DNA from: JABDJL01 sp963664065
GTDB lineage: Bacteria; Pseudomonadota; Gammaproteobacteria; Xanthomonadales; SZUA-36
Reading direction: 5' to 3'
Assembly (NCBI GenBank): GCA_963664065.1
Contig: OY760942.1
Span: 1,798,001 to 1,862,000, forward strand
Length of the DNA stretch: 64,000 bases
Under the pieces are notes generated by a model. It searched no databases. It was not told the DNA's origin and saw only the letters and a program-made list of their open reading frames with translations. The stretch's first letter is position 1; every line of letters begins with the position of its first letter. The translations under genes and the position numbers were made by a program. Shown piece after piece: positions 1-8,973 of this stretch.

Positions 1-149
1 CTGGCCTGTGCCTGCATTCTTGGAATAACGTGACGGATCATGGGCTGACCACCCAGTAGTGTCATGGCCTTGCTGCCCGGCCCCAGCCGGCTTGAACGAC
101 CGCCCGCGAGAATGACGCCTGCCGGCTTGAATGAAATTTCGCTGTTCAA
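1..149 (-). CDS. mobA: MobA, molybdenum cofactor guanylyltransferase (N-terminal part, runs off window)
   Basis: Only the first 49 codons lie in the window. The translated start carries the nucleotide-binding loop GVILAGGRSSRLG at residues 11-23, the signature of MobA-type nucleotidyltransferases, followed by KAMTLLGGQPMI. MobA adds GMP to molybdopterin to make the guanine dinucleotide cofactor used by formate dehydrogenases, which fits its place at the end of the fds operon. No ATG is available near this point. A TTG at 149-147 overlaps the fdsD stop TGA (148-146), giving a TTGA junction equivalent to the ATGA overlaps common in this genome, so I take TTG as a translationally coupled start. 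Confidence 0.85.
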   Translation of the reverse strand, partial: MNSEISFKPAGVILAGGRSSRLGPGSKAMTLLGGQPMIRHVIPRMQAQA

Positions 150-376
150 GATCCGGTACTGGTGACGCCCTGAACTTCCTTCATCGCGGAACGAACAGCT
201 TTGTCAACGCCCTGGCCATCCTGCTCGATGTAATTCGAGAACAGTTTACGCATGGAGGGTGCCCAAAAACGGGTAATGTGATCGGCGATGCGCGACACCT
301 GGTCATCATGAAAACTGAAATTGGCCGAAATCTGGTTGGCCATTTTTCGTAGATGTTCGAGTTCGCTGTCAGACAT
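146..376 (-). CDS. fdsD: FdsD, formate dehydrogenase delta subunit
   Basis: A 76-residue protein of the NAD-dependent formate dehydrogenase delta family. It shows the usual small acidic start (MSDSELEHLRKMANQISANF), the core NPF-like region replaced by DQVSRIADHITRFWAPSMRK, and a C-terminal KAVRSAMKEV helix. In the family it is an accessory part of FdsABG complexes and is thought to help insert or hold the molybdenum cofactor. The gene lies 5 bp after fdhD and its stop overlaps the presumed mobA start, so it is part of the same minus-strand operon. Assignment rests on size, sequence character and context. Confidence 0.85.
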   Translation of the reverse strand: MSDSELEHLRKMANQISANFSFHDDQVSRIADHITRFWAPSMRKLFSNYIEQDGQGVDKAVRSAMKEVQGVTSTGS

Positions 377-381
377 TTTCT

Positions 382-1173
382 TTAAATTAAGCGTTCCGGA
401 AAGGTATAGATATTGTGACGCCCCGGACGCGCAAAGCCAACCAGCGTGATGCCGCTTTGCAGCGCAAAATCCACCGCCAATGTAGTGGGCGCCGAAACAG
501 CAGCCAGTAATTCCATACCGGCAGCGGCCGCTTTAAACACCATCTCGTAACTGGCACGACTGGAAATAACCAGGAATCCCTCATCCGGTGAGAACGCCAT
601 TCGCTGCAAGTGGCCAATCAGTTTGTCCAGCGCATTATGTCGGCCGACGTCCTCTCGCAATGCCAGGATCGCGCCGTCCAGCCCGCACCATGCAGCGCAA
701 TGAGTGGCGCCGGTTACAGATGCCAGCGGTTGCTGCTCAGGCATGTGTTCTAATGCTGCCTGCAAGGCATCACTGCTAAGCTTAATGCTCATACCCACCG
801 GGCTGGGATAACGCATGGCCTGTTCCAGTGATTCGGCGCCGCACAGTCCACAGCCAGTGCGCCCGGTGAGGTTTCGGCGCTGGGTGCTGAGGCGGTCGAA
901 ACAGTCCTCACCGATGTTCATCGCCACTTCCAGGCCCTGATCGCGTGGCACAACCCGGGTGGATACCAAATCTGATACCTGGTCGATAATGCCTTCGGTG
1001 AGGCTGAAGCCAAGGCCGAAGTCTTCCAGGTCAGCAGGCGTAGCCATCATCACGACATGTGAAAGCCGGTTGTAGGTCAGCGCAACCGGCACTTCAGCAG
1101 CAATGCGATCATCCCGGCTCTGCTGATCGCCATCGCACCATTTGCTAACCTGAACAACTCGAGAATTGCTCAT
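382..1173 (-). CDS. fdhD: FdhD, sulfurtransferase for formate dehydrogenase maturation
   Basis: A 263-residue FdhD protein. FdhD carries sulfur from the cysteine desulfurase IscS to the molybdenum cofactor and is needed for active formate dehydrogenase. The catalytic cysteine pair is visible as TGCGLCG with C108 and C111. The sequence then keeps the family's conserved segments, including ATHCAAWC, LREDVGRHNALDKLIG and the terminal GFARPGRHNIY region. Length is normal for the family. It sits 22 bp downstream of fdsA and 5 bp upstream of fdsD on the same strand, as expected for a dedicated maturation factor. Confidence 0.95.
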   Translation of the reverse strand: MSNSRVVQVSKWCDGDQQSRDDRIAAEVPVALTYNRLSHVVMMATPADLEDFGLGFSLTEGIIDQVSDLVSTRVVPRDQGLEVAMNIGEDCFDRLSTQRRNLTGRTGCGLCGAESLEQAMRYPSPVGMSIKLSSDALQAALEHMPEQQPLASVTGATHCAAWCGLDGAILALREDVGRHNALDKLIGHLQRMAFSPDEGFLVISSRASYEMVFKAAAAGMELLAAVSAPTTLAVDFALQSGITLVGFARPGRHNIYTFPERLI

Positions 1174-1195
1174 GGGTTAGCCGGTTTCTGCGTGC

Positions 1196-4075
1196 TCAGA
1201 CTCTTTCCTTCCTGGCCCGCGCATGGGCCAGAAACTCTTCCTGTTGTTCTGTAAACGCACCGTATTTCTTCTGCCATTCGGATGGCTGCGTCACACGCGT
1301 GCACTGTACGGCGGTGACCTTGTATTCGGGACAGTTGGTTGCCCAGTCGGAATTCTCAGTGGTCACGATATTGGCGCCGGTCAATGGAAAATGGAAGGTC
1401 GTGTAAACCACGCCGGGTTGTACACGTGGGGTCACCACGGCCCTGAGCACCGTATCGCCGGCACGGCTGACCACACCCACCCAGTCTCCTTCGTTAATAC
1501 CACGATGTTCGGCATCGAAAGGATGGATCTCGAGTAAATCCTGGTCGGCCCAGAGTGAATTACTGGTCCTGCGTGTCTGGGCGCCTACGTTGTACTGGGA
1601 CAGAATCCTGCCCGTGGTCAGTAACAAGGGATACTTACGCGTGGTGCGTTCGTCGGTGGGGACAAAACCGGTGATCGCGAAATAACCCTTGCCGCGCACA
1701 AATTCATCTATATGCATGGTGGGTGTGCCTTCCGGTGCTTCGTCATTACAGGGCCATTGAATACTGCCCAGGCGGTCGAGTTTTTCATAACTCACACCGG
1801 TAAAAGTCGGTGTCAGCCGGGCGATCTCATCCATGATTTCAGAGGGATGCTTGTAGTCCATCGGATAACCCAATTCATTCGACAACAACATCGTGACTTC
1901 CCAGTCCTGGTATTGCGCAAGCGGCTCAATGACCTGGCGGACCGGCGAAATCCGGCGCTCTGCATTGGTGAAGGTACCGTTCTTCTCGAGGAAAGAAGAT
2001 CCGGGTAGAAACACGTGCGCAAAGCGTGCGGTTTCGTTCAGGAATATGTCCTGAACGATGATGCATTTCATTGATTTCAGCGCACTTTCCACGTGATGGG
2101 TATTCGGGTCCGACTGGGCCACGTCCTCACCCTGGCAATACAGACCCATGAAATGACCGCTGATCGCACCGTCGAACATATTCGGAATGCGCAGGCCGGG
2201 TTCAGCATGTAATTTAACATTCCACTCCGACTCAAAGAGGTCGCGCACCGCCGGGTCTGAAACGTGGCGGTAACCCGGCAGTTCGTGCGGGAAAGAGCCC
2301 ATGTCACAGGAACCCTGGACATTGTTCTGGCCACGTAAGGGGCTGACCCCCACGCCTTCGCGCCCCAGGTTTCCGGTAAGCATGGCAAGGTTTGCAATAC
2401 CCATCACCATGGTGGAACCCTGGGTGTGTTCACTGACGCCCAGACCGTAATAGATTGCGCCGTTGGGCGCTTCAGCATACAAGCGTGCGGCGGCCCGCAA
2501 TTCATCCGCCGGGATACCGGTTGCTGGCTGCAGCGTCTCGGGGGAATTCTCCTCGAGACTGATGAATTCGCACCATTGCTCATAGGCCGGTAATTCACAG
2601 CGTTCCTTAATATAGGCCTCATCCTGCAGGCCTTCGGTAAAGATCACGTGCGCCATGGCATTGATGAAAGCCACGTTGGCGCCGGGTAGTAACTGAAGAT
2701 GATGTTGGGCATGTACGTGCGGACCATCAACCAGCGCAATCTGCCGCGGATCTACCACGATCAGTTTTGCGCCTTCCCGCAGGCGCCGCTTCATCCTGGA
2801 TGCAAACACCGGATGCGCCTCGGTCGGATTGGCGCCTATGACCATTACCACGTCGGCGTGTGCGACAGAGTCAAAAGCCTGGGTTCCGGCGGATTCACCC
2901 AGCGTGGTTTTCAGGCCATAACCGGTGGGTGAATGGCAAACGCGGGCACAGGTATCCACGTTGTTGTTGCCGAATGCTGCCCGGACCAGTTTTTGCACCA
3001 GGTAGGTTTCTTCGTTGGTACACCTTGAGGAGGTAATCCCTCCAATGCTGTCCGGCCCATATTCCTGCTGGATGTCGCGCAATCGTTTCGCAGCATAGGA
3101 AATAGCCTCTTCCCAGCTGACTTCCTGCCAGGGCTCATTGATGGATTCCCGGATCATGGGACTGGTCACGCGGTCCTTGTGGGTGGCATAACCGTAGGCG
3201 AAGCGGCCCTTTACGCAGGCGTGGCCCTCGTTGGCCGCGCCATCTTTGAGAGGCGTCATACGTACCACTTCCGTTCCACGCGTTTCTGCACGGAAAGCGC
3301 AACCCACACCACAATAGGCGCAGGTAGTCTCGGTGCTGCGTTCCGGCACACCCAGGTCAATGATGGATTTCTCGGTTAAAGCCGTGGTTGGGCAATTGTC
3401 TACACAGGCGCCGCAGGATACGCATTCAGATTCCATGAACGGTTCCATCTGGCTGGCGCTGACGACTGAATCGAAACCACGCCCGTCCATGGTCAGGGCA
3501 TAAGTGCCCTGGATGTCCTCACATGCCCGAATGCAGCGGAAACAGGCAATGCAACTGCTCGGATCAAAAGTGAAATACGGGTTGGAACTGTCTTTTTCAG
3601 CGTCGAGGTGGTTCTTTCCACCGCGGCCGTAGCGGGTATCGTGAACACCCATCTGGCTGGCGAGATTGTGGATTTCGCATTCAGAACCGTCGTGTTCGGA
3701 TTCACAATCCGAAGGATGATCGGAAAGGTACAGTTCCAGCACGTTGCGCCGCAGCATCTCCAGCTTATCCGACTGCGTTTTGACGACCATACCTTGCTCG
3801 GCCGGCGTGGTGCACGAAGCCGGGTAGCCCCTGCGCCCTTCAATCTCGACCAGGCACATTCTGCAGGAGCCGAAGGCGTCGAGTGTGTCCGTGGCGCACA
3901 GTTTAGGCACTTTGACGCGGGCGAGTTCAGCCGCCCGCATGACCGAGGTCCCTTCAGGCACGGTGATATCGTTGCCGTCTACATTAACCGTCACCATTTC
4001 AGTGACATTGATCGGCAAAGGTGTACCCAGGTCCGCCTGTGGCCTGTAGGCTTCAAAAGTCAAAAGTTCTGACAT
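1196..4075 (-). CDS. fdsA: FdsA, NAD-dependent formate dehydrogenase catalytic alpha subunit
   Basis: Catalytic subunit of cytosolic NAD-linked molybdenum formate dehydrogenase (formate to CO2). The 959-residue protein begins with a [2Fe-2S] domain (C60, C71, C74, C88), then the NuoG-like Cys-rich segment near 120-135, two ferredoxin clusters (C175/178/181/185 and C218/221/224/228), a molybdopterin-domain [4Fe-4S] site (C252/255/259/287) and the bis-MGD domain. The metal ligand is Cys380 in ARVCHSPT, so this is a cysteine and not a selenocysteine enzyme. An ATG at 4075 (MSELLTF) is preferred over one at 4132: it leaves 25 bp after fdsB, has an AGGA-type site upstream, and avoids overlap. Confidence 0.97.
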   Translation of the reverse strand: MSELLTFEAYRPQADLGTPLPINVTEMVTVNVDGNDITVPEGTSVMRAAELARVKVPKLCATDTLDAFGSCRMCLVEIEGRRGYPASCTTPAEQGMVVKTQSDKLEMLRRNVLELYLSDHPSDCESEHDGSECEIHNLASQMGVHDTRYGRGGKNHLDAEKDSSNPYFTFDPSSCIACFRCIRACEDIQGTYALTMDGRGFDSVVSASQMEPFMESECVSCGACVDNCPTTALTEKSIIDLGVPERSTETTCAYCGVGCAFRAETRGTEVVRMTPLKDGAANEGHACVKGRFAYGYATHKDRVTSPMIRESINEPWQEVSWEEAISYAAKRLRDIQQEYGPDSIGGITSSRCTNEETYLVQKLVRAAFGNNNVDTCARVCHSPTGYGLKTTLGESAGTQAFDSVAHADVVMVIGANPTEAHPVFASRMKRRLREGAKLIVVDPRQIALVDGPHVHAQHHLQLLPGANVAFINAMAHVIFTEGLQDEAYIKERCELPAYEQWCEFISLEENSPETLQPATGIPADELRAAARLYAEAPNGAIYYGLGVSEHTQGSTMVMGIANLAMLTGNLGREGVGVSPLRGQNNVQGSCDMGSFPHELPGYRHVSDPAVRDLFESEWNVKLHAEPGLRIPNMFDGAISGHFMGLYCQGEDVAQSDPNTHHVESALKSMKCIIVQDIFLNETARFAHVFLPGSSFLEKNGTFTNAERRISPVRQVIEPLAQYQDWEVTMLLSNELGYPMDYKHPSEIMDEIARLTPTFTGVSYEKLDRLGSIQWPCNDEAPEGTPTMHIDEFVRGKGYFAITGFVPTDERTTRKYPLLLTTGRILSQYNVGAQTRRTSNSLWADQDLLEIHPFDAEHRGINEGDWVGVVSRAGDTVLRAVVTPRVQPGVVYTTFHFPLTGANIVTTENSDWATNCPEYKVTAVQCTRVTQPSEWQKKYGAFTEQQEEFLAHARARKERV

Positions 4076-4100
4076 TTCCGTATTCCTGTTAATCCTGTCT

Positions 4101-5636
4101 CTACTCAGACCGGAAATCTTCCGGGAACTCACGCACCGCGCTACGCACCGGGTAAGGCGTCAGGCCTCCCATGGCGCATAATGATCCTTCGACCATTGTT
4201 TCACATAAATCTTCCAGAACCAGCATATTATCATCCACTTGCTCACCGGACGTGATGCGATCAATCAATTCGACACCCCGGACCGATCCAACCCGGCAGG
4301 GCGTGCATTTCCCGCAAGACTCGATGGCGCAAAACTCCATCGCAAACCGCGCTTGCTCTGCCAGGTTGACTGTATCGTCAAATACTACCACGCCGCCGTG
4401 ACCCAGCATGCCTTCAATTTCCGCGAATGCTTCGTAATCAAGCGCTGTATCCCATTGTTTTTCCGATAGATAAGTACCCAAAGGACCACCGCACTGGATC
4501 GCACGAATGGGCCGCCCGTTAAATGTTCCGCCACCGAAATCTTCCACCAGTTCGCGCAGGCTGTGACCGAAAGCCAATTCGACCATACCACCGCGTTTAA
4601 TATTCCCTGCCAGCTGCACGGTCAAAGTCCCCCGGGAGCGCCCGCTGCCAAAATCTTTGTAATATTCAGCGCCCTTTGCCAAAATCGTGGTAACGGCTGC
4701 CAGTGTCAGCACGTTATTGACCACCGTTGGTTTCTGGAACAGGCCCTTGATAGCGGGCAGGGGCGGCTTGAACCGCACCATGCCACGCTTGCCTTCCAGG
4801 CTGTCCAGCATCGAGGTTTCCTCGCCGCAGATATAGGCGCCGGCACCGAGACGGACTTCAAGGTGAAAAGCCATGCCACTGCCGGCCACATCATCGCCCA
4901 GCAAGCCGGCCTTTTCAGCTTTGGAAATGGCTTCATTCAATATCTTTAATGCCTGGGGATATTCCGACCTGAGATAGATGTAGCCCTGTGTGGCGCCAAC
5001 CGCGAGGCCGGAAATCGTCATGCCCTCGATCAACTGATAAGGGTCTGCTTCCATCAGCAAGCGGTCGGCAAAGGTTCCCGAGTCTCCTTCATCGGCATTG
5101 CAGGCGATGTATTTCTGATCCCCATCGGTATCAAGAACGGTTTGCCACTTGATACCGGTCGGGAATGCTGCCCCGCCCCGCCCTCTTAACCCGGACTCCT
5201 TCACCGCATCAACGATCTGCTGACCGGTCATCTGCAGGGCGGCATCAAGGCCTTCATAGCCACCCATCTGGCGGTAATCATCCAGTGAAAGCGGGTCGGC
5301 CAGCCCCGCCCGTTCAAAAGTCAGGCGTTGTTGGCGTGAAAACCAGGGAATCTCCGATGTCACTCCCAATGACAGCTCATGATCGCAGGGGCCCGGGAAT
5401 CCAGCCTCGAACAGTGCTTCAGCATCACCGGGCATCACAGGTCCGAATGCGATCCGGCCACTGGCAGTTTCCACCTCGACCAGCGGTTCCAGCCAGAACG
5501 CACCGCGTGAGCCGTTGCGCACGATTTCCACATCCAGTCCGCGATGCAGAGCGGCTGCTCTTATTTCCTTGGCAACATCATCAGCGCCCAATGCACGGGC
5601 CGTGGTGTCAAAGGGGACAAAGATCCTTGCCGTCAT
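4101..5636 (-). CDS. fdsB: FdsB, formate dehydrogenase beta subunit (NuoF-like, FMN/NADH site)
   Basis: Diaphorase subunit that passes electrons from FdsA to NAD+ through FMN. The 511-residue protein has a thioredoxin-like N-terminal domain (about 1-100), then the NuoF fold with the glycine-rich FMN/NADH region SGLRGRGGAAFPTG and GAGAYICGEETSML, and a C-terminal [4Fe-4S] site ESCGKCTPC (C441, C444, C447) with C487. Its start overlaps the fdsG stop by one base (TAATG), which indicates translational coupling. Confidence 0.96.
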   Translation of the reverse strand: MTARIFVPFDTTARALGADDVAKEIRAAALHRGLDVEIVRNGSRGAFWLEPLVEVETASGRIAFGPVMPGDAEALFEAGFPGPCDHELSLGVTSEIPWFSRQQRLTFERAGLADPLSLDDYRQMGGYEGLDAALQMTGQQIVDAVKESGLRGRGGAAFPTGIKWQTVLDTDGDQKYIACNADEGDSGTFADRLLMEADPYQLIEGMTISGLAVGATQGYIYLRSEYPQALKILNEAISKAEKAGLLGDDVAGSGMAFHLEVRLGAGAYICGEETSMLDSLEGKRGMVRFKPPLPAIKGLFQKPTVVNNVLTLAAVTTILAKGAEYYKDFGSGRSRGTLTVQLAGNIKRGGMVELAFGHSLRELVEDFGGGTFNGRPIRAIQCGGPLGTYLSEKQWDTALDYEAFAEIEGMLGHGGVVVFDDTVNLAEQARFAMEFCAIESCGKCTPCRVGSVRGVELIDRITSGEQVDDNMLVLEDLCETMVEGSLCAMGGLTPYPVRSAVREFPEDFRSE

Positions 5637-6106
5637 TAGCTTGAACCATCCTGTTTGGCCAATAACTGGTCGAAGCGATCCGCCGATACCCTGGCATAAA
5701 TATCGTCACCAATTCTCACCGATGGAGCGCAGGCGCAATTACCCAGGCAATAGACCGGTTCAAGGGTGTATTTTCCATCTCCAGTAGTTTCTCCGAAGTC
5801 AATTTCAAGCCGTTGTTTAGCATAAACTTCGAGTTGCCGTGAACCCATGGCCTGACAGGCTTCAGCACGACAAAGCTGCACGGTGATCTGACCGCGCGGT
5901 GAGGTTCGGAAATCATGGTAAAAGCTGATCACACCATGAACTTCAGCGCGTGAAAGGTTAAGCGCTTTTGCCATCACAGCCACCGATTCAGGTGGCACAT
6001 GACCAAATTCATCCTGTACTGCGTGCAGCAAGGGCATCAGGCCTCCAGGCACATCCCGAAAGCGGTTGATAATGGCATTGAGTTGTTCTTCGAATGACAG
6101 CGCCAT
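5636..6106 (-). CDS. fdsG: FdsG, formate dehydrogenase gamma subunit (NuoE-like)
   Basis: First gene of the fds operon. The 156-residue protein is a NuoE-type thioredoxin-fold [2Fe-2S] subunit: cysteines occur in QLCRAEACQAMG and in YCLGNCACAP, the expected four-ligand pattern, after the helical domain containing VMAKALNLSRAEVHGVISFY. It works with FdsB in electron transfer to NAD+. Length is typical for FdsG. The upstream 130 bp is the only likely promoter region for the whole fdsGBA-fdhD-fdsD-mobA operon. Confidence 0.95.
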   Translation of the reverse strand: MALSFEEQLNAIINRFRDVPGGLMPLLHAVQDEFGHVPPESVAVMAKALNLSRAEVHGVISFYHDFRTSPRGQITVQLCRAEACQAMGSRQLEVYAKQRLEIDFGETTGDGKYTLEPVYCLGNCACAPSVRIGDDIYARVSADRFDQLLAKQDGSS

Positions 6107-6137
6107 ATGGCGTTTTTTCCTCTTGATTCAGCCGGTC

Positions 6138-6158
6138 GCACCGGACGTTTCCCGGTGC
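6138..6158. promoter_or_regulatory. Inverted repeat in the fds operon leader
   Basis: A perfect 7-bp inverted repeat (GCACCGG / CCGGTGC) with a 7-base spacer lies 32-52 bp upstream of the fdsG start, between the divergent fds operon and the LhgO-like gene. It could be an RNA hairpin in the leader or an operator. No known regulator site is recognised. It is far too short to be a molybdenum-cofactor riboswitch. Confidence 0.35.
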
Positions 6159-6258
6159 CGGATATTTCGAATCTTCTAGTTTAGGCGGGTCGGAATCGCG
6201 CTGCAAAGAAAATCCTCTTTTTATTGACCCGCGCGTGTCCTGCGATCACCATTCGTCC

Positions 6259-7365
6259 ATGCCGTCAGAGAGAACAGACACCGTTGTTGTAGGCGCAGGT
6301 GTGGTTGGCCTGGCAGTAGCACGTGGCCTGGCAAACAAAGGCCGCGAAGTGATCGTATTGGAGGCGAATTCCGCGATAGGCCAGGAAATCAGCAGCAGAA
6401 ATTCCGAAGTCATACACCCGGGAATCTACTACCCGCCCGAATCGCTAAAAGCAAAATGTTGTGTTCGGGGCAAAGATTTGCTGTACCGGTATTGCGAGTC
6501 GCGGGGCATTCCTCACAAGCGCCTCGGCAAACTGATCGTTGCAACAGGAAAGGAACAGGTGGTTCAACTGGAGCAACTGAAATCAAATGCTGATCAATGC
6601 GGTGTCAACGACCTTGAACTGATCAACCGGCAGCAACTGGCCAAACTTGAACCCGCCGTTGAGGCCGAAGCCGCCCTGCTTTCTCCATCAACCGGAATTG
6701 TCGACAGCCACGCCCTGATGCTGGCCTTTCAGGCCGACATCGAAGCAGCGGGAGGCTCCGTAGTCACCAATAGCAGGCTGGCAGGAGGATACCCGGATCA
6801 GGATGGCATTCACCTGCAGGTGATCAGTGGAGGAGAGACATGGTTGCGGGCTTCGCTCGTGATCAATGCCGCTGGACTCTCAGCCAGTCATGTTGCCCGC
6901 AGTATCCCGGATATTCCGGAAAAATGGATTCCACGCACCTGGTACGTAAAAGGCCACTATTTCAGCTATTCAGGCCAATCACCTTTTTCTCAGCTAATCT
7001 ATCCTTTACCCGATAAATATAGCCTGGGTATTCATGCAGCACTCGACCTGGCAATGCAATTGCGGTTTGGCCCCGACGCCCAATACTGCGAAGGCATAGA
7101 TTACAGCTTCATTGATGGCAGAAAGGATCATTTCGTTCGCTCCATCAGGTCCTGGTTTCCTGACCTCCAAGAAGACAAGCTGCAACCCGGCTACGTCGGT
7201 ATACGCCCAAAACTCGCCGCTCCAGACGAGGACTTCAGGGATTTCGAGATCTCAGGCCCATCGCACCATGGTATCCCGGGCCTGGTCAACCTTTTTGGTA
7301 TCGAATCACCGGGACTGACCTCCTGCCTGGCACTTGCAGATTTGGTAGTTGACTCCTTTCGTTGA
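6259..7365 (+). CDS. FAD-dependent oxidoreductase, L-2-hydroxyglutarate dehydrogenase (LhgO)-like
   Basis: A 368-residue DAO-type flavoenzyme. The N-terminus has the FAD-binding loop VVVGAGVVGLAVARGLA followed by VIVLEAN; later come the family's SSRNSEVIHPGIYYPP and GIRPKLAAPDEDFRDF segments, and GLVNLFGIESPGLTSCLALA at the C-terminus. This pattern matches L-2-hydroxyglutarate oxidase/dehydrogenase and its close relatives; the true substrate is not proven. A GTG at 6235 is an alternative start, but the ATG at 6259 puts the glycine-rich loop at a normal distance. The gene is divergent from the fds operon and has no operon partner. Confidence 0.8.
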   Translation: MPSERTDTVVVGAGVVGLAVARGLANKGREVIVLEANSAIGQEISSRNSEVIHPGIYYPPESLKAKCCVRGKDLLYRYCESRGIPHKRLGKLIVATGKEQVVQLEQLKSNADQCGVNDLELINRQQLAKLEPAVEAEAALLSPSTGIVDSHALMLAFQADIEAAGGSVVTNSRLAGGYPDQDGIHLQVISGGETWLRASLVINAAGLSASHVARSIPDIPEKWIPRTWYVKGHYFSYSGQSPFSQLIYPLPDKYSLGIHAALDLAMQLRFGPDAQYCEGIDYSFIDGRKDHFVRSIRSWFPDLQEDKLQPGYVGIRPKLAAPDEDFRDFEISGPSHHGIPGLVNLFGIESPGLTSCLALADLVVDSFR

Positions 7366-7477
7366 ATCTGCACTTTTTCTAAGCTCTGCTATATTAAAAA
7401 TGCCTGCCCCCGCAATTCGACATGCAGGGACGCCCCTCTCGTTGCCCGGACAGGCGCCAGCAAAATTGGCGGAACAC

Positions 7478-8317
7478 ATGTCTCACGGGCGTTCACAATC
7501 TGAATCTTCCATCAGCGGGTTACTGCACCGTCTGAACTCGGCAGATGCGGGTTCTGCATGGGCGGAATTTATCGACCGGTACTCCGGGTTGATGATGAAA
7601 ACAGTGACACAGTTCGATTACGAACAGCACCGGGGAAACGAGTGTTTCCTGTTTGTCTGCGAAAAGCCCTGCGACCAACAGTTCAGGAGACTGCAGAAAT
7701 TCAACACGGCGGGTTCGGCCAGTTTCAGAAACTGGCTTTCCACGGTGGTTTTCAATCTATGTGTTGACTGGCACCGAAGGGAATTTGGACGGGCAAGCAT
7801 CCTGCCGGCCATCTCAGCCTTGCCGGCCCTGGACCGGCTCGTGTACCGGCATTGCTACGAACTGGACATGGACCAACAGTCCTGTTACCAGGCGATCCGG
7901 TCGGACTTTCCGGGGCTGGGCAGGGAGCAGGTTACCGCCTCTTTAGCTCGCATTCACTCATTACTCACACCGCACCAGCGCTGGAAACTCAGCATGCGAA
8001 AGCGGGCACAGGGAAATTCCTTATCCGGCCAGACCGGTATCGGTGCGGAACAAATACCGGATCCCGGTCCCGGGCCTGAAACCCTGGCACAAAACGAGGA
8101 AAAAGCGGCTTGGTTGCAAACAGCCTTGTCCCGCCTGAGCACCGATCAACGCTTGTTATTGCAGCTTCGTTTCCAGGAAGGGCTGACATTCGGGAAGATC
8201 GCCAAGCTTGAAAACCTGGGTGATGCCCACCGTGCCCGACGGCATGTACAGGCAGCCCTGGACGCTCTTTACATTCAATTGCAAAAACCGGGTTCGGGGC
8301 AAACCCGACAATTCTGA
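7478..8317 (+). CDS. Sigma-70 family (ECF-like) RNA polymerase sigma factor
   Basis: A 279-residue sigma factor. The region-2 core is visible in FIDRYSGLMMKTVTQF and FRNWLSTVVFNLCVDWHRREFG. Region 4 is LSTDQRLLLQLRFQEGLTFGKIAKLENLG followed by ARRHVQAALDAL, a helix-turn-helix that would bind the -35 element. It is longer than a classic 190-residue ECF factor because of the middle linker. ATG 7478 (GGCGGA upstream) is chosen; ATG 7400 is also open. The gene is followed by a zinc-finger anti-sigma-like gene, the usual pairing, but that partner is truncated here, so regulation may be disturbed. Confidence 0.8.
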   Translation: MSHGRSQSESSISGLLHRLNSADAGSAWAEFIDRYSGLMMKTVTQFDYEQHRGNECFLFVCEKPCDQQFRRLQKFNTAGSASFRNWLSTVVFNLCVDWHRREFGRASILPAISALPALDRLVYRHCYELDMDQQSCYQAIRSDFPGLGREQVTASLARIHSLLTPHQRWKLSMRKRAQGNSLSGQTGIGAEQIPDPGPGPETLAQNEEKAAWLQTALSRLSTDQRLLLQLRFQEGLTFGKIAKLENLGDAHRARRHVQAALDALYIQLQKPGSGQTRQF

Positions 8318-8385
8318 AAGTTTTTCCGTGTTTAGAAGTAAGCGGATCAGTGCCGCTTTGGTTCTGAACTTTGATTGAAACCGGT

Positions 8386-8760
8386 ATGGAAGAACACAAA
8401 CTAGCTGAGTTACTGCGGATTCAGTCCGCGGAAGTATCCGGACAAACACCCTTTTGCCCGGAAGCTGAGCTGATCGTAAAGTACTTCGAGGGCACGCTGA
8501 TCGAACAGGAGCATGCTGGCTTGAAACGCCACCTGGCCGAGTGCAGATTCTGCCTGGCTCGGATCGGTAACCTGGAGCGACTTGATGTTTCGGACGATGA
8601 TCCTGAAGCACCCGGAACGGTTCTGGCTGACGCCAAGCGCCTGGTGAAGGTTTCCTCCGCACCGCGATTCAGGCACGCAACTGCATGGGCCACAGCTGAC
8701 GTCACACACTGTTCGTTGGCAAAACCGAAGACGGACAGATCACGCTCGATTACGATATAA
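8386..8760 (+). pseudogene. Zinc-finger anti-sigma factor, truncated before its membrane segment
   Basis: The protein starts like a zf-HC2 anti-sigma factor: an acidic helix, CPEAELIVKYFEGTL, and the zinc-binding H-x3-C-x2-C motif in HLAECRFCLARIG. It then reads RLVKVSSAPRFRHATAWATA, where such proteins normally enter their transmembrane helix, but changes abruptly to a hydrophilic tail (DVTHCSLAKPKTDRSRSITI) and stops. No membrane helix follows in any frame. I infer that a deletion joined this gene to an unrelated coding fragment. A TTG at 8371 is an alternative start. The zinc finger itself may still bind the sigma factor. Confidence 0.6.
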
Positions 8761-8939
8761 CGCTCGAAGGTACTTTTGCTGATCGGGACGACTGGACTCC
8801 CGTGTTGGATAACACCGTGATTTTGACTTCCTGGCGTCTGAGAGTGGCACATAAAAATGAAAGAAAAAAATTCTCGAATATATCCTGCGTGGGTGAAGGT
8901 ACGTTTGTGACCTCTATTGACGTTGTGAGAACCCCCTAG
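8700..8939 (+). pseudogene. Orphan C-terminal coding fragment without a start codon
   Basis: In the +2 frame relative to the anti-sigma remnant, an open stretch runs from just after a TGA (8697-8699) to TAG 8937-8939. It encodes a well-balanced soluble peptide, for example HTLFVGKTEDGQITLDYDI and GTFADRDDWTPVLDNTVIL. It has no usable ATG and overlaps the anti-sigma tail, so it looks like the 3' end of a gene whose beginning was deleted. I do not recognise the family. Confidence 0.4.
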
Positions 8940-8973
8940 GGACAAGGAAAGAGTCAAGAATACCAGGTAGAAC

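Noticed and set aside
1196..4075. Selenocysteine formate dehydrogenase
   Set aside because: The metal-ligand position (residue 380, RVCHSPT) is an ordinary Cys codon and no in-frame TGA occurs in the gene.
6107..6258. Molybdenum-cofactor riboswitch before the fds operon
   Set aside because: The leader is about 130 bp with one simple hairpin; the multi-stem architecture of that riboswitch is not seen.
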